This document shows, one piece after another, positions 1 to 9,945 of a stretch of DNA of 64,000 nt. Both the position numbers and the translations under genes were made by a program. Position 1 is the stretch's first letter. Each line of letters starts with the position of its first letter. This DNA is from Roseburia sp. AF12-17LB (GTDB taxonomy: Bacteria; Bacillota; Clostridia; Lachnospirales; Lachnospiraceae). The stretch is taken from NCBI RefSeq assembly GCF_003479605.1, contig NZ_QUHR01000001.1:524325-588324 (forward strand), read 5' to 3'. The notes beneath the pieces are model-generated. The model was given only the letters and a program-made list of their open reading frames with translations. It did no database searches and was not told the origin of the DNA.

Positions 1-2052
1 CGTGATGCAGAAATCCGGAATGTAGTGCGAATTTTGTCCCGTAAGACGAAAAACAATCCGGTACTGATTGGCGAACCCGGTGTAGGTAAAACCGCAGTTG
101 TAGAGGGACTGGCACAACGGATTGTACGTGGTGATGTTCCGGAAGGATTAAAGGATAAGAAGCTCTTTGCACTGGATATGGGTGCATTGGTAGCCGGAGC
201 AAAATACCGTGGTGAATTTGAGGAACGTCTGAAAGCAGTATTGGATGAAGTAAAGAAATCTGAAGGACAGATTATCCTCTTTATCGATGAGCTGCATACC
301 ATTGTCGGTGCAGGAAAAACCGATGGAGCCATGGATGCCGGACAGCTTTTAAAACCAATGCTTGCCCGTGGAGAACTGCATTGTATCGGTGCTACCACAT
401 TGGATGAGTACCGGGAATACATTGAAAAGGATGCCGCATTGGAACGAAGATTCCAGCCGGTTATGGTAGACGAACCAACGGTAGAAGATACTATTTCTAT
501 CCTGCGTGGATTAAAGGAGAGGTATGAAGTATTCCATGGAGTAAAGATTACCGACAGTGCACTGGTTTCCGCAGCAGTGCTTTCAAACCGTTATATCTCA
601 GACCGGTTCTTACCGGATAAGGCAATTGACCTGGTGGATGAAGCCTGTGCACTGATTAAGACAGAGCTTGATTCCATGCCGACTGAGTTAGATGAACTGA
701 ACCGTCGTGTCATGCAGTTAGAGATTGAAGAGACTGCATTGAAAAAAGAGGATGACCGTCTGAGCCAGGAGCGTCTGGCAGACTTACAGAAAGAGTTAGC
801 AGAGCTTCGGAGTGAGTTCCAGAATAAGAAGGCACAGTGGGACAATGAAAAGAAATCCGTAGAGAAAGTCCAGAAGCTGCGTGAGGATTTGGAAAGCCTG
901 AAAAATGAAATCCAGCAGGCAGAGCAGAGCTATGATTTAAATAAAGCGGCAGAATTAAAATATGGTAAGCTGCCTCAGTTACAGCAGCAGTTGGAAATTG
1001 AAGAAGAGAAAGTCAAAGGTGAAGATTTATCACTGGTACATGAAAGTGTCAGCGAAGAAGAAATCGCAAAGATTATCTCCCGCTGGACCGGAATCCCGGT
1101 AGCCAAACTGACCGAGAGCGAACGAAATAAGACACTGCACCTTGATGAAGAACTGCATAAACGTGTCATTGGACAGGACGAGGGCGTTACCAAGGTAACA
1201 GAAGCAATCATCCGTTCCAAAGCCGGAATCAAAGACCCGAGCAAGCCAATCGGTTCTTTCCTGTTCTTAGGACCAACCGGTGTAGGTAAGACAGAGCTTG
1301 CCAAAGCATTAGCAAGCTGCCTTTTCGATGATGAATCCAATATGGTCCGTCTCGATATGAGCGAGTATATGGAGAAATATTCCGTCTCCCGTCTGATTGG
1401 AGCACCTCCTGGATATGTAGGCTATGATGAAGGTGGTCAGCTGACGGAGGCAGTCCGCCGGAAACCGTATTCCGTAGTCCTCTTTGATGAGGTGGAAAAA
1501 GCACATCCGGATGTCTTTAATGTACTGCTTCAGGTACTGGATGACGGACGAATTACCGATTCCCAGGGACGTACCGTAGACTTTAAGAATACCATTATTA
1601 TCATGACTTCTAACTTAGGCTCCATGCATCTGTTGGAGGGCATTGACGAAAATGGCGAGATTCGTCCGGAAGCAGAAGAAGCTGTTATGGAAGAACTGAA
1701 GGGTAACTTCCGGCCGGAATTTTTAAACCGTCTGGATGAAATCATTATGTTCAAGCCGCTGACCAAAGACAACATCGGCAACATTATCAAGTTACTGATG
1801 GAAGATCTGAATAAACGTCTTGCAGACCGTGAACTGAAAGTGGAACTGACTAAGGCTGCTGAGGATTATATTACCGAGAAAGGTTATGACCCGGTATATG
1901 GTGCAAGACCGCTGAAACGTTTCCTGCAGAAATATGTGGAGACATTGGCAGCAAAATTGATTCTTGCAGATAAAGTCAGAGAGGGAGATACCATTCTTAT
2001 CGACCTTACCGATGGAGAACTGACTGCCAGCGCAAAACCGGCGACCGCCTGA
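1..2052 (+). CDS. clpB: ATP-dependent chaperone ClpB, 5' end outside window
   Basis: ClpB is a hexameric Hsp100 disaggregase that works with DnaK to resolubilise aggregated proteins in the cytosol. The reading frame is open from base 1 (R-D-A-E-I-R), so the gene begins upstream; the in-frame GTG at 25 lies inside the first AAA+ domain and is not a start. Visible parts in order: first AAA+ module with Walker A GEPGVGKT and Walker B IDELHT, a long charged coiled-coil middle domain (about residues 230-345 of the visible part), then the second AAA+ module with GPTGVGKT and the C-terminal [13 protein letters not shown] region. The long middle domain distinguishes it from ClpC, which is encoded at the other end of the window. 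The missing part should be the N-terminal Clp_N repeats. No terminator is evident between this gene and the next. Confidence 0.95.
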   Translation, partial: RDAEIRNVVRILSRKTKNNPVLIGEPGVGKTAVVEGLAQRIVRGDVPEGLKDKKLFALDMGALVAGAKYRGEFEERLKAVLDEVKKSEGQIILFIDELHTIVGAGKTDGAMDAGQLLKPMLARGELHCIGATTLDEYREYIEKDAALERRFQPVMVDEPTVEDTISILRGLKERYEVFHGVKITDSALVSAAVLSNRYISDRFLPDKAIDLVDEACALIKTELDSMPTELDELNRRVMQLEIEETALKKEDDRLSQERLADLQKELAELRSEFQNKKAQWDNEKKSVEKVQKLREDLESLKNEIQQAEQSYDLNKAAELKYGKLPQLQQQLEIEEEKVKGEDLSLVHESVSEEEIAKIISRWTGIPVAKLTESERNKTLHLDEELHKRVIGQDEGVTKVTEAIIRSKAGIKDPSKPIGSFLFLGPTGVGKTELAKALASCLFDDESNMVRLDMSEYMEKYSVSRLIGAPPGYVGYDEGGQLTEAVRRKPYSVVLFDEVEKAHPDVFNVLLQVLDDGRITDSQGRTVDFKNTIIIMTSNLGSMHLLEGIDENGEIRPEAEEAVMEELKGNFRPEFLNRLDEIIMFKPLTKDNIGNIIKLLMEDLNKRLADRELKVELTKAAEDYITEKGYDPVYGARPLKRFLQKYVETLAAKLILADKVREGDTILIDLTDGELTASAKPATA

Positions 2053-2129
2053 AATGGTTCAAGTCTGACATAATAAGAAATGCAGTTGCTGCATATATTG
2101 TCAGGAGAGCAGAAAAGTAACGGTGTAAA

Positions 2130-2825
2130 ATGAGTCGAATCCGAAAAGCATTGATATGGATGAATCTGGCACTGGCGGTATTGGTAATTGCCGCCGGAGC
2201 CTGTCGGATCCGTGTCAATCATCTGGTAAATGCAGAGAGTATGAATACAAAGAAAACAAGTGGAATAAAAGAGGTTGCATTGACATTTGACGATGGACCA
2301 AGCCCGGAATGTACGAAAGATTTACTGGAAGGGCTGAAGGAGCGCAATGTCAAAGCAACCTTTTTTGTGATCGGAGAGAAAGCAGAGGCATATCCGGATT
2401 TGATAAAGAAAATTCAGGATGATGGGCATATCATAGGAAATCATTCCTATACCCATGTGAACCTTGGCATCTTATCGAAGAAAGATGCCTGTGAGCAGAT
2501 TCGAAAGACCAATGATGCCATTTATCAGATTACCGGGGAATATCCGCAGTTTTTGCGTTCTCCTTTCGGAAGCACCCAGAAGAATCTGGACTGTCAGATG
2601 AATATGATAGAGGTGCTCTGGGATGTAGACCCAAGGGACTGGGAGGTGCAGAATAAGGAAAAAGTCGTCAATAAAGTAATGACGGATGTCAAAGATGGTG
2701 ATATTATTTTATTACATGACGGTTATGACAGCAGTATGCTGGCAGCCTTTGAGATTATTGACCGGCTGCAGGCACAGGGTTATGAATTTGTAACGGTAGA
2801 TAAGCTGATATTTGAGTTACCTTGA
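2130..2825 (+). CDS. Polysaccharide deacetylase (NodB domain, carbohydrate esterase 4)
   Basis: Likely a cell-surface metal-dependent N-deacetylase acting on peptidoglycan or another N-acetylated glycan. Residues 8-25 form one hydrophobic segment (signal anchor or uncleaved signal), putting the catalytic domain outside. CE4 motifs are all present: TFDDGP (metal-binding Asp pair), HSYTH (metal-binding His pair), RSPFG (motif 3), a WDVDPRDW stretch and LLHD (motif 5). The protein is 231 residues, about the size of a minimal single-domain CE4 enzyme such as sporulation PdaB/PdaA-like proteins. It lies 77 bp after clpB. ATG 2130 has no strong Shine-Dalgarno sequence at ideal distance (an AGGAG lies about 20 bp upstream), so the start is less certain than the family call. 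The natural substrate cannot be told from sequence. Confidence 0.9.
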   Translation: MSRIRKALIWMNLALAVLVIAAGACRIRVNHLVNAESMNTKKTSGIKEVALTFDDGPSPECTKDLLEGLKERNVKATFFVIGEKAEAYPDLIKKIQDDGHIIGNHSYTHVNLGILSKKDACEQIRKTNDAIYQITGEYPQFLRSPFGSTQKNLDCQMNMIEVLWDVDPRDWEVQNKEKVVNKVMTDVKDGDIILLHDGYDSSMLAAFEIIDRLQAQGYEFVTVDKLIFELP

Positions 2826-2896
2826 GAAAAAAGAATGTTTCAATGGATTTTTGGTGTGTTTTCACTGGAAAATCGAGAAAAAATACCAGAATAGAC

Positions 2897-2925
2897 TTGT
2901 CAAAAGACAAAAATTAAGGTATGGT
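2897..2925 (+). promoter_or_regulatory. Candidate sigma-A promoter for rarA
   Basis: TTGTCA at 2897-2902 and TATGGT at 2920-2925 are separated by 17 bp in the non-coding stretch before rarA. The -35 overlaps a small inverted repeat (TTGTC/GACAA). No terminator was found in 2826-3048. Confidence 0.45.
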
Positions 2926-3048
2926 ATCTTAGGATGAAATGAATTATTTTAAAGCTCAAATGTCATTTTGAAACCAAAAAAGTATAAAAATGAAGAAAAA
3001 TAAGAGTAAAAATGCAAGATTCGTTTTGAAATTATGCAAGGAGCAAAA

Positions 3049-4374
3049 ATGGATTTATTTGATTACATGCGGGAACAGAATATGGAAAAAGAGTCTCCCC
3101 TTGCGGCAAGACTTCGTCCCACGACCTTAGACGAAGTAGTCGGGCAGGAACATATTATCGGAAAGGACAAGCTGTTATATCGTGCCATTAAAGCAGATAA
3201 GTTAAGTTCTATTCTTTTCTATGGACCGCCGGGAACCGGAAAGACCACGTTGGCAAAAGTGATTGCCAATACCACCAGTGCTGAATTCCTTCAGATGAAT
3301 GCTACATCTGCAGGAAAGAAGGACATGGAGGAAGTGGTGCAGCAGGCAAAGAACAATCAGGGAATGTATGGAAAGAAAACGATTCTTTTCATCGACGAGA
3401 TTCATCGTTTTAATAAAGGACAGCAGGACTACCTTCTGCCTTTTGTAGAAGACGGAACGATTATCCTGATTGGTGCCACAACGGAAAATCCATATTTTGA
3501 AGTCAATGGAGCTTTACTATCCCGTTCCATTATTTTCGAACTGCATGCACTGGAAAAAGAAGATATTAAGAAGCTTTTGGTGCGGGCAGTTACCGATAAG
3601 GAAAAGGGAATGGGTGCATATCAGGCAGTCATCGACGAGGATGCACTGGAATTCATGGCAGATGTTGCCAATGGAGATGCAAGAGCAGCCCTTACCGCCA
3701 TTGAACTTGGAATCTTAACCACACCACGAAGCGAAGACGGACTTATCCATATTACAATCGATGTGGCACAGGAATGTATCCAGAAGCGTGTAGTGAAATA
3801 TGATAAGGCAGGCGATAATCATTATGATACGATTTCTGCATTTATCAAAAGTATCCGTGGAACAGACCCGGATGCAGCCCTTTATTACCTCGCAAGAATG
3901 TTATATGCAGGAGAAGATATCCGTTTCATCGCAAGAAGAATCATGATCAGCGCGGCAGAGGATGTTGGTACAGCAGACCCGATGGCATTGAATGTAGCGG
4001 TTTCTGCAGCACAGGCAGTAGAACGTATCGGTATGCCGGAGGCACAGATTATTCTTGCAGAAGCAGTTGCCTATGTGGCAAGTGCCCCAAAGAGTAATGC
4101 ATCCTATATGGGACTGAATCGAGCGATGGATGTGGTAGAACATACCAAAACGGCACCGATACCAAATCACTTAAAGGATGCACATTACAAATCCGCTGGA
4201 AAATTAGGACATGGTCTGGGTTATCTTTATTCCCATGATTACCCGCACCACTATGTCAGACAGCAGTATCTTCCGGACGGGCTGACGGATTCGGTATTTT
4301 ACGAGCCGACCGACAATGGAAAAGAAAAAGAAATCGCCCAGTGGCTTCACTGGTTAAAAGAAAATGATGAATGA
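3049..4374 (+). CDS. rarA: Replication-associated recombination protein A (RarA/MgsA), AAA+ ATPase
   Basis: RarA is a clamp-loader-like AAA+ ATPase that acts at stalled replication forks and recombination intermediates. The start is set by AAGGAG at 3038-3043 just before ATG 3049; the in-frame ATG at 3034 overlaps this ribosome binding site and is rejected. The 441-residue product begins M-D-L-F-D-Y-M. Motifs: LRPTTLDEVVGQEH (clamp-loader box II-like), Walker A GPPGTGKTT, Walker B LFIDEIHRF, sensor 1 GATTENP, arginine finger region SRS, and the RarA C-terminal tetramerisation domain ending in the conserved GLGYLYSHDYPHHYVRQQYLP region. Length and domain order are normal for the family. The next gene follows after 19 bp and is probably cotranscribed, with no obvious functional link. 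Confidence 0.95.
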   Translation: MDLFDYMREQNMEKESPLAARLRPTTLDEVVGQEHIIGKDKLLYRAIKADKLSSILFYGPPGTGKTTLAKVIANTTSAEFLQMNATSAGKKDMEEVVQQAKNNQGMYGKKTILFIDEIHRFNKGQQDYLLPFVEDGTIILIGATTENPYFEVNGALLSRSIIFELHALEKEDIKKLLVRAVTDKEKGMGAYQAVIDEDALEFMADVANGDARAALTAIELGILTTPRSEDGLIHITIDVAQECIQKRVVKYDKAGDNHYDTISAFIKSIRGTDPDAALYYLARMLYAGEDIRFIARRIMISAAEDVGTADPMALNVAVSAAQAVERIGMPEAQIILAEAVAYVASAPKSNASYMGLNRAMDVVEHTKTAPIPNHLKDAHYKSAGKLGHGLGYLYSHDYPHHYVRQQYLPDGLTDSVFYEPTDNGKEKEIAQWLHWLKENDE

Positions 4375-4393
4375 TACAGGAGGAAGGAATAAG

Positions 4394-5677
4394 ATGCAGT
4401 CTTATCAGGAAATGTCAAAAGAAGAATTGTATAAGGTAAAGGAAGGCCTTGAAAAAGAATATGCAAAATACAAGGGAATGGGTCTTTCTTTAAATATGGC
4501 AAGAGGAAAGCCGGCAGCAACCCAGCTCGACCTTGCTATGCCGATGCTGGATGTATTAAACAGCAGCAGTAAATTAATTGCAGAAGATGGTACAGACTGT
4601 AGAAATTATGGAGAATTAAAAGGAATTCCGGAAGCAAGAAAATTAATTGCAGATATGGTAGGAAGCACACCGGACCATGTCTTTGTATACGGTAATTCCA
4701 GTTTAAATGTTATGTACGATACCGTATCCCGCTCCTTTACCCACGGTGTCATGGGAAGTACACCATGGTGCAAACTGGATAAAGTAAAATTCTTATGTCC
4801 GGTACCGGGTTATGACCGTCATTTCGGTGTAACAGAATTCTTTGGCGTAGAAATGGTAAATGTACCGATGACTTCTGAAGGACCGGATATGGATATGGTA
4901 GAGCGTCTGGTAAGCAGTGATGATTCCATCAAAGGAATCTGGTGTGTACCAAAATATTCCAATCCGCAGGGAATTACTTATTCCGATGAAACTGTCCGCC
5001 GTATGGCAGCATTAAAGCCGGCAGCAGAAGACTTCCGTATTTACTGGGACAATGCCTATGTAATTCATCATCTCTATGAAGATGAGCAGGACAGCCTTTT
5101 AGACATCATCAGCGAATGTGAGAAAGCCGGCAACCCGGATATGGTATATGAATTCTGCTCTACATCAAAGGTAAGCTTCCCGGGAAGCGGTATTGCCGCA
5201 ATCGTAACTTCCAAGGCAAACCTTGATTTCATTGAAAAACAGTTTACGATGCAGACTATCGGACATGATAAGATTAATCAGCTTCGTCATGTACGTTATT
5301 TCAAAAATATTGACGGAATCAATGCACATATGATGAAACAGGCTGCAATTATGCGTCCGAAGTTTGAAATGGTAGAAAAAACATTACAGGATGAATTAGG
5401 CGGGCTTGGAATCGGTTCCTGGATTAGCCCGAAGGGTGGATACTTCATCTGCTTTAATACTTTGCCGGGATGTGCAAAGAGTGTTGTTGCCAAAGCAAAA
5501 GAAGCAGGCGTTGTTATGACACCGGCAGGAGCACCTTTCCCTTATGGAAAAGACCCGGAGGATTCTGTTATCCGTATTGCACCAAGCTTCCCGACTATGG
5601 AAGAACTTGAGACAGCAACTAAAATTTTTGTACTTTGCGTCAAACTTGCAAGCGTAGAAAAACTGCTTGCAGAATAG
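4394..5677 (+). CDS. PLP-dependent aminotransferase, class Ic aspartate-aminotransferase type
   Basis: A fold-type I PLP enzyme that most resembles the class Ic aspartate aminotransferases, which interconvert aspartate/2-oxoglutarate and oxaloacetate/glutamate in the cytosol. Start chosen at ATG 4394, preceded by AGGAGG at 4378-4383; the ATG at 4364 inside rarA has no such site. The product is 427 residues. Visible motifs: LNMARGKPA near the N terminus, YGNSSLNVMYD (phosphate-binding turn), VPKYSNPQGITYS (Asn contacting PLP), YWDNAYVIHHLY (Asp/Tyr contacting the pyridine ring), and STSKVSFPGSG, where the Lys should form the Schiff base. Substrate preference is inferred from family resemblance; an alanine- or aromatic-type activity is not excluded. 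Confidence 0.85.
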   Translation: MQSYQEMSKEELYKVKEGLEKEYAKYKGMGLSLNMARGKPAATQLDLAMPMLDVLNSSSKLIAEDGTDCRNYGELKGIPEARKLIADMVGSTPDHVFVYGNSSLNVMYDTVSRSFTHGVMGSTPWCKLDKVKFLCPVPGYDRHFGVTEFFGVEMVNVPMTSEGPDMDMVERLVSSDDSIKGIWCVPKYSNPQGITYSDETVRRMAALKPAAEDFRIYWDNAYVIHHLYEDEQDSLLDIISECEKAGNPDMVYEFCSTSKVSFPGSGIAAIVTSKANLDFIEKQFTMQTIGHDKINQLRHVRYFKNIDGINAHMMKQAAIMRPKFEMVEKTLQDELGGLGIGSWISPKGGYFICFNTLPGCAKSVVAKAKEAGVVMTPAGAPFPYGKDPEDSVIRIAPSFPTMEELETATKIFVLCVKLASVEKLLAE

Positions 5678-5687
5678 AAAGAATCAT

Positions 5688-6548
5688 ATGAAACAGGAAA
5701 AAAGACAGGGAATTTTATTTATTATAGGAGCAGGGTTCTTTTTTGCACTGATGACATTTTTTGTCCGGCTGTCAGGAGACCTGCCTACGATGGAAAAGGC
5801 TTTTTTCCGAAATGCAGTAGCTGCCGTTGTGGCAGCTTTTCTGCTCATCCGGGCAAAAGAGCCATTCTATGCACCAAAGAAAAGCTGGGGCGGACTGTTC
5901 ATGCGAAGCTTCTGCGGAACGGTAGGATTAGTCTGTAATTTCTATGCCATTGACCGGCTGAATATTGCAGATGCCAATATGTTAAATAAGTTATCGCCTT
6001 TCTTTGCAATTATTATGTCAACCTTTATTTTAAAGGAAAAGGCAAATAAAGTAGAATGGGGAGCAGTCGTGCTGGCATTTACCGGAGCCTTGCTTGTCAT
6101 TAAGCCATCCTTTGACATACAGTTTGTTTACGGATTAATTGGAGCACTGGGCGGACTGGGGGCAGGAATTGCTTATACCTATGTGCGTAAATTGGGGAAA
6201 ATGGGAGTGAAGGGACCGGTTATCGTCCTTTGTTTTTCACTCTTTTCCTGTGTTGTCACATTGCCGTTTTTTATCATCGGATATAAGCCCATGAGCATGA
6301 CACAGTTTGTCTGCCTTATGCTGGCTGGTGTATGTGCAGCAGGCGGACAGATCTGCATTACCACAGCATATACGAAAGCACCGGCAAAAGAGATATCTGT
6401 TTTTGATTACACCCAGATTATCTTTGCGGCACTTCTTGGCATTCTGTTCCTGGACCAGATACCGGATGCCCTCAGTGTTGCAGGCTATATTGTAATCATT
6501 GGAACTGCCATATTTAAGTGGCAGTATAATATGAAACACGACACCTAG
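5688..6548 (+). CDS. EamA/DMT-superfamily membrane transporter
   Basis: Predicted drug/metabolite-superfamily permease of 286 residues with about ten transmembrane helices arranged as two EamA repeats (roughly residues 7-137 and 148-280). Members export amino acids, nucleosides or other metabolites; the substrate here is unknown. A conserved end of repeat 1 is seen in the SPFFAIIMSTFILKEK stretch and the repeat 2 equivalent in DYTQIIFAALLGILFLDQ. The start is taken as ATG 5688, which encodes M-K-Q-E-K-R-Q before the first helix; an upstream TTG at 5667 would overlap the aminotransferase gene and is less likely. Only a weak ribosome binding site (GAAAG) is visible. The close spacing suggests cotranscription with the aminotransferase, so export of an amino acid is possible but unproven. 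Confidence 0.85.
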   Translation: MKQEKRQGILFIIGAGFFFALMTFFVRLSGDLPTMEKAFFRNAVAAVVAAFLLIRAKEPFYAPKKSWGGLFMRSFCGTVGLVCNFYAIDRLNIADANMLNKLSPFFAIIMSTFILKEKANKVEWGAVVLAFTGALLVIKPSFDIQFVYGLIGALGGLGAGIAYTYVRKLGKMGVKGPVIVLCFSLFSCVVTLPFFIIGYKPMSMTQFVCLMLAGVCAAGGQICITTAYTKAPAKEISVFDYTQIIFAALLGILFLDQIPDALSVAGYIVIIGTAIFKWQYNMKHDT

Positions 6549-6661
6549 AAAAGGGAACTGGAAAAGATATCTGAAAATGCACTTTTTTACGGTAATGCGT
6601 AAAATTACAGTTGCGTTGAATCAGGCTATCACTTATAATGATACTCAAAGTAAATATATTG

Positions 6662-7072
6662 GGCGATTGCGAAATTGGATAACCAGTCTTTCCAATGTTT
6701 GACATCGTCGCTGCATTGTTCGTCAACTTCAGATGCATGATAAGGGCTGTTAGGGGCACTTAGAATTTCGTCTGTTCTTTGGCAACGCTGGCACAGGGAC
6801 GTGCCAGCGAGGCGCAATTGAACATGGATGTGAATTTGCGCCGGTTGCCGGAATGTACGATGTCCATGCCGAAATTCTTAGTGCTCCTTGCAGGCTTTAT
6901 GCCGCATCTGCAGTTGGCGGACAGTACAGCGACCCCGTCAAAGCAACGGAAAGACAGTTTACAATCAAGCAAAACATACACTTAAGAACTGCTGGCATTC
7001 CAGTACAAATAACTCCAAATCCCCTTTCATAGCAAAATTTTGAAAGAAAAGCTGTCCCCTTTCGCAATCGCC
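6662..7072 (+). repeat. Structured non-coding repeat, element A (nested inverted repeats)
   Basis: This fills the gap between the EamA gene and glyA. The ends are a perfect 13-bp inverted repeat (GGCGATTGCGAAA at 6662-6674 and its complement at 7060-7072). Inside, 6687-6706 pairs with 6937-6957, 6752-6770 pairs with 6870-6888, and the centre forms a junction: GGCAAC (6781-6786) with GTTGCC (6844-6849) enclosing the hairpin CGCTGGCAC/GTGCCAGCG (6786-6809) and a second hairpin GGCGCAA/TTGCGCC (about 6811-6842). About 300 bp of the core (6690-6995) matches the reverse complement of 36437-36745 (element B) over its whole length. Short open frames inside are weakly similar between copies only because the DNA is similar. 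No transposase and no clear target-site duplication. It may be a MITE-like element or a structured RNA gene; orientation is arbitrary. Confidence 0.85.
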
Positions 7073-7104
7073 TAAAGAAAATCACATAGAGAAGGAGAAG
7101 AAAC

Positions 7105-8343
7105 ATGTATACATTAGAAGATATTCAGGCAGTGGACATGGAAGTTGCAGATGCCATTACCAAAGAATTTGACCGTCAGAACAGCCACATCGAGCTGATT
7201 GCATCCGAGAACTGGGTAAGCCCGGCAGTAATGTCAGCAATGGGCAGTGTAATGACCAATAAATATGCAGAAGGCTATCCGGGAAAGAGATATTATGGTG
7301 GATGTGACTGCGTTGATATTGTAGAGAACCTGGCAATTGAGAGAGCAAAAGAACTGTTTGGCTGTGACTATGTAAACGTACAGCCACATTCCGGTGCTCA
7401 GGCAAACATGGCTGTACAGTTCGCAATTTTAAAACCGGGTGACACCGTAATGGGAATGAACTTAGACCACGGCGGACATTTAACACACGGAAGCCCGGTA
7501 AACTTCTCTGGAACTTATTTCCATATTGTACCTTATGGTGTAAATGATGAAGGCTTCATTGACTACGATAACGTAATGAAGATTGCAATGGAATGTAAGC
7601 CAAAGATGATTATTGCAGGTGCGTCCGCATATGCAAGAACCATTGATTTCAAGAAATTCCGTGAAATCGCAGATGCCTGTGGTGCAGTTCTTATGGTTGA
7701 TATGGCACATATTGCCGGACTTGTTGCAGCCGGACTTCATCCAAGCCCAATTCCATATGCAGATGTTGTAACAACAACAACCCATAAAACCTTAAGAGGA
7801 CCAAGAGGCGGAATGATTCTCTGCAATCAGGAAGCAGCAGATAAATATAACTTTAACAAGGCAGTATTCCCGGGAATCCAGGGCGGACCTCTGATGCATG
7901 TCATTGCAGCAAAGGCAGTCTGCTTGAAAGAAGCATTACAGCCGGAATTCAAGGTATATCAGCAGGGTATTATTGATAATGCCCAGGCACTTTGCAAGGG
8001 ATTATTAAGCCGTGATATCAAGATTGTATCCGGCGGAACTGACAACCATCTGATGTTAGTAGACCTTACTAATTATGATTTGACAGGTAAGGCAGTAGAA
8101 AAATTATTAGACTCTGTAAATATCACCTGTAATAAGAATACCATTCCGAATGATCCAAAGTCTCCATTTGTAACCAGTGGCGTCCGTCTCGGTACTGCAG
8201 CTGTTACATCAAGAGGCATGAATACAGAGGATATGGATAAGATTGCAGAAGCAATTGCCATGATGATTAAAGAGGGTGAAACAGCTTCTGAAAAAGCAAG
8301 AGCAATCGTATCAGAGTTAACTGCAAAATATCCTTTGAAATAA
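7105..8343 (+). CDS. glyA: Serine hydroxymethyltransferase
   Basis: PLP enzyme that converts serine and tetrahydrofolate to glycine and 5,10-methylene-tetrahydrofolate, the main one-carbon source in the cytosol. The 412-residue length is typical of bacterial GlyA. Signatures: [15 protein letters not shown] near the N terminus, the YGGCDCVD loop, [25 protein letters not shown] (Asp and His contacting PLP), and [14 protein letters not shown], containing the lysine that binds PLP. A GAAGGAGAAG ribosome binding site precedes ATG 7105. The gene stands alone: element A upstream and a strong terminator downstream. I looked for a glycine or tetrahydrofolate riboswitch upstream and saw none; element A occupies that space and ends only 32 bp before the start codon, so it could influence expression. 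Confidence 0.97.
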   Translation: MYTLEDIQAVDMEVADAITKEFDRQNSHIELIASENWVSPAVMSAMGSVMTNKYAEGYPGKRYYGGCDCVDIVENLAIERAKELFGCDYVNVQPHSGAQANMAVQFAILKPGDTVMGMNLDHGGHLTHGSPVNFSGTYFHIVPYGVNDEGFIDYDNVMKIAMECKPKMIIAGASAYARTIDFKKFREIADACGAVLMVDMAHIAGLVAAGLHPSPIPYADVVTTTTHKTLRGPRGGMILCNQEAADKYNFNKAVFPGIQGGPLMHVIAAKAVCLKEALQPEFKVYQQGIIDNAQALCKGLLSRDIKIVSGGTDNHLMLVDLTNYDLTGKAVEKLLDSVNITCNKNTIPNDPKSPFVTSGVRLGTAAVTSRGMNTEDMDKIAEAIAMMIKEGETASEKARAIVSELTAKYPLK

Positions 8344-8430
8344 ATCACAAAAAATTTCGTCAGGAAATTAATGATTTCTTAAGAAATCTTAGGAATTATC
8401 CATGCTGTATTTCAGATAAGAAAATGATAA

Positions 8431-8467
8431 AATAGTCGTAAAGTATGAAAGCTTTACGGCTATTTTT
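8431..8467 (+). terminator. Intrinsic terminator after glyA
   Basis: 13-bp stem (8431-8443 with 8452-8464, one G-U pair) followed by a T-run ending near 8468. Confidence 0.9.
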
Positions 8468-8553
8468 TCGATTGTCAGGCATTCCTGAGAAACTGCCAAC
8501 GGCAGCTTCTACAGGTAAAAGGCAGAAAAAAGGAATTATTCAGGAGGAGACAG

Positions 8554-9945
8554 ATGAGCAAAAAGAAGGTAGGCATTATTATTGGAGTTATTGCAGCGGC
8601 AGTAGTTGCAGCCGGAGTAGGATTCTATTTCCTAAAGGGAAGAAGCAACGGTGGAAATTCTGCAGACAAGGTATATGTAGAAAAAGTATCTGCAATTATG
8701 AACCAGTCAGCAGGAATCAATAATCGTTACAGTGGTGTGGTAGAACCACAGGAGACCTTAGAGATAAATAAGGATTCCGAACGTAAAGTAAAGGAAGTAT
8801 ACGTTTCTGTTGGTGATGAAGTAGAAGAGGGAACCGTATTATTTTCCTATGATACAGAAGATCTGCAGATGCAGATAGACCAGGCAAAGCTTGAGATGGA
8901 AGGCATTGCAAATGACATTTCCAATTCAAATGCACAGATTGCAGAATTGCAGAAAGAAAAAGCAAGCGCACCGGAAGACCAGCAGTTTGAATATACCACA
9001 CAGATTCAGACACTGCAGACTTCCATTAAGCAGTCAGAATACAACAAGAAAAGCAAACAGGCAGAGATTGACAAATACCAGAAATCCATCGACAACTCAG
9101 AAGTAACCAGTAAGATGGCTGGTGTTGTAAAAGAAATCAATGAAAACGGGGTGGATCCCAATGGAAATACTGCAGCATATATGAAAATATTAGCGACAGG
9201 CGAGTACCGTGTAAAAGGAACAATTGATGAGACTTCTGTAGGAACAATATCTGAGGGAACACCGGTTATTTTACGTTCCAGATTAGATGAGACGCAGACC
9301 TGGACAGGAAGTATTTCCAAGATTGATACTGAAAGCACGCAGACTGACAGTAATTCTTCTTATATGTATGATGGAAGCAGCTCCGGAGATTCTGCGTCCA
9401 AGTATTCATTCTATGTTACTTTGGACAGTACAGACGGACTGATGTTAGGACAGCATTTATATATAGAGCCGGATTACGGACAGGGCGAGGTTGAAGAAAA
9501 GGAAGGACTCTGGCTGTATGACTATTATATTGTGCAGGATGATGGAGACCCATATGTGTGGGCAGCAGATAAGAAGAACCGTCTGGAAAAACGTAAAGTG
9601 GAATTAGGCGAGCATGATGAAAATCTGGGTGAATATGAGATTAAATCCGGACTTTCTGAAGATGACCTGATTGCATTCCCGATGCAGGGACTGTATGAGG
9701 GTGTAGCTGCAGTTACCAATATGGAAGAAGTAGATTATTCTTCTCCGTTATACAATCAGGAATCTACAGATGATTCCGGTATGGATGAGGGAATGTATGA
9801 TGAAGCCGGAACTGAATCTATGGATGAAGGCATGTATAATACTGACGGAACCGAATACATGGACGAAGGAATGTATGATGAAGCCGGAACTGAATTAACA
9901 GATAGCGGCGAGTCAGGTGCGACAGATTCGGAGGTGGTTGAATGA
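8554..9945 (+). CDS. HlyD/MacA-type efflux adaptor, first copy
   Basis: First gene of a four-gene MacAB-like transport operon. Adaptors of this type (YknX/MacA family in Gram-positives) sit on the outer face of the membrane and couple the permease to substrate export. The 463-residue product has an N-terminal membrane anchor (residues 6-28), a short beta/lipoyl half-motif, an alpha-helical coiled-coil (about 105-185, rich in Q, K and E), and beta-barrel regions afterwards. The C terminus is unusual: an acidic, Met/Gly-rich tail with three tandem 13-residue units (MDEGMYDEAGTES-type, residues 410-448). An AGGAGGAG ribosome binding site precedes ATG 8554. The stop overlaps the ATPase start by 4 bp, so translation is probably coupled. 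Substrate unknown; antimicrobial peptides or a self-made peptide are reasonable guesses. Confidence 0.85.
   Translation: MSKKKVGIIIGVIAAAVVAAGVGFYFLKGRSNGGNSADKVYVEKVSAIMNQSAGINNRYSGVVEPQETLEINKDSERKVKEVYVSVGDEVEEGTVLFSYDTEDLQMQIDQAKLEMEGIANDISNSNAQIAELQKEKASAPEDQQFEYTTQIQTLQTSIKQSEYNKKSKQAEIDKYQKSIDNSEVTSKMAGVVKEINENGVDPNGNTAAYMKILATGEYRVKGTIDETSVGTISEGTPVILRSRLDETQTWTGSISKIDTESTQTDSNSSYMYDGSSSGDSASKYSFYVTLDSTDGLMLGQHLYIEPDYGQGEVEEKEGLWLYDYYIVQDDGDPYVWAADKKNRLEKRKVELGEHDENLGEYEIKSGLSEDDLIAFPMQGLYEGVAAVTNMEEVDYSSPLYNQESTDDSGMDEGMYDEAGTESMDEGMYNTDGTEYMDEGMYDEAGTELTDSGESGATDSEVVE
9781..9897 (+). repeat. Three tandem 39-bp in-frame repeats
   Basis: Units at 9781-9819, 9820-9858 and 9859-9897 each encode a 13-residue MDEGMY-x-x-x-GTE-x unit in the acidic tail of the adaptor. 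Units 1 and 3 are nearly identical, suggesting slippage or recombination that may vary between strains. Confidence 0.9.

Noticed and set aside
6779..6985. Open frames inside element A (and 36384-36608 - in element B) whose translations share N-M-D-V-N-L-x-R-L-P
   Set aside because: The similarity follows from the DNA similarity of the two elements; the copies differ by insertions that break the alignment in frame, no ribosome binding sites precede them, and paired-base changes fit a folded structure better.
6549..7104. Glycine or folate riboswitch upstream of glyA
   Set aside because: No glycine-riboswitch or tetrahydrofolate-riboswitch core was found; the space is filled by element A.
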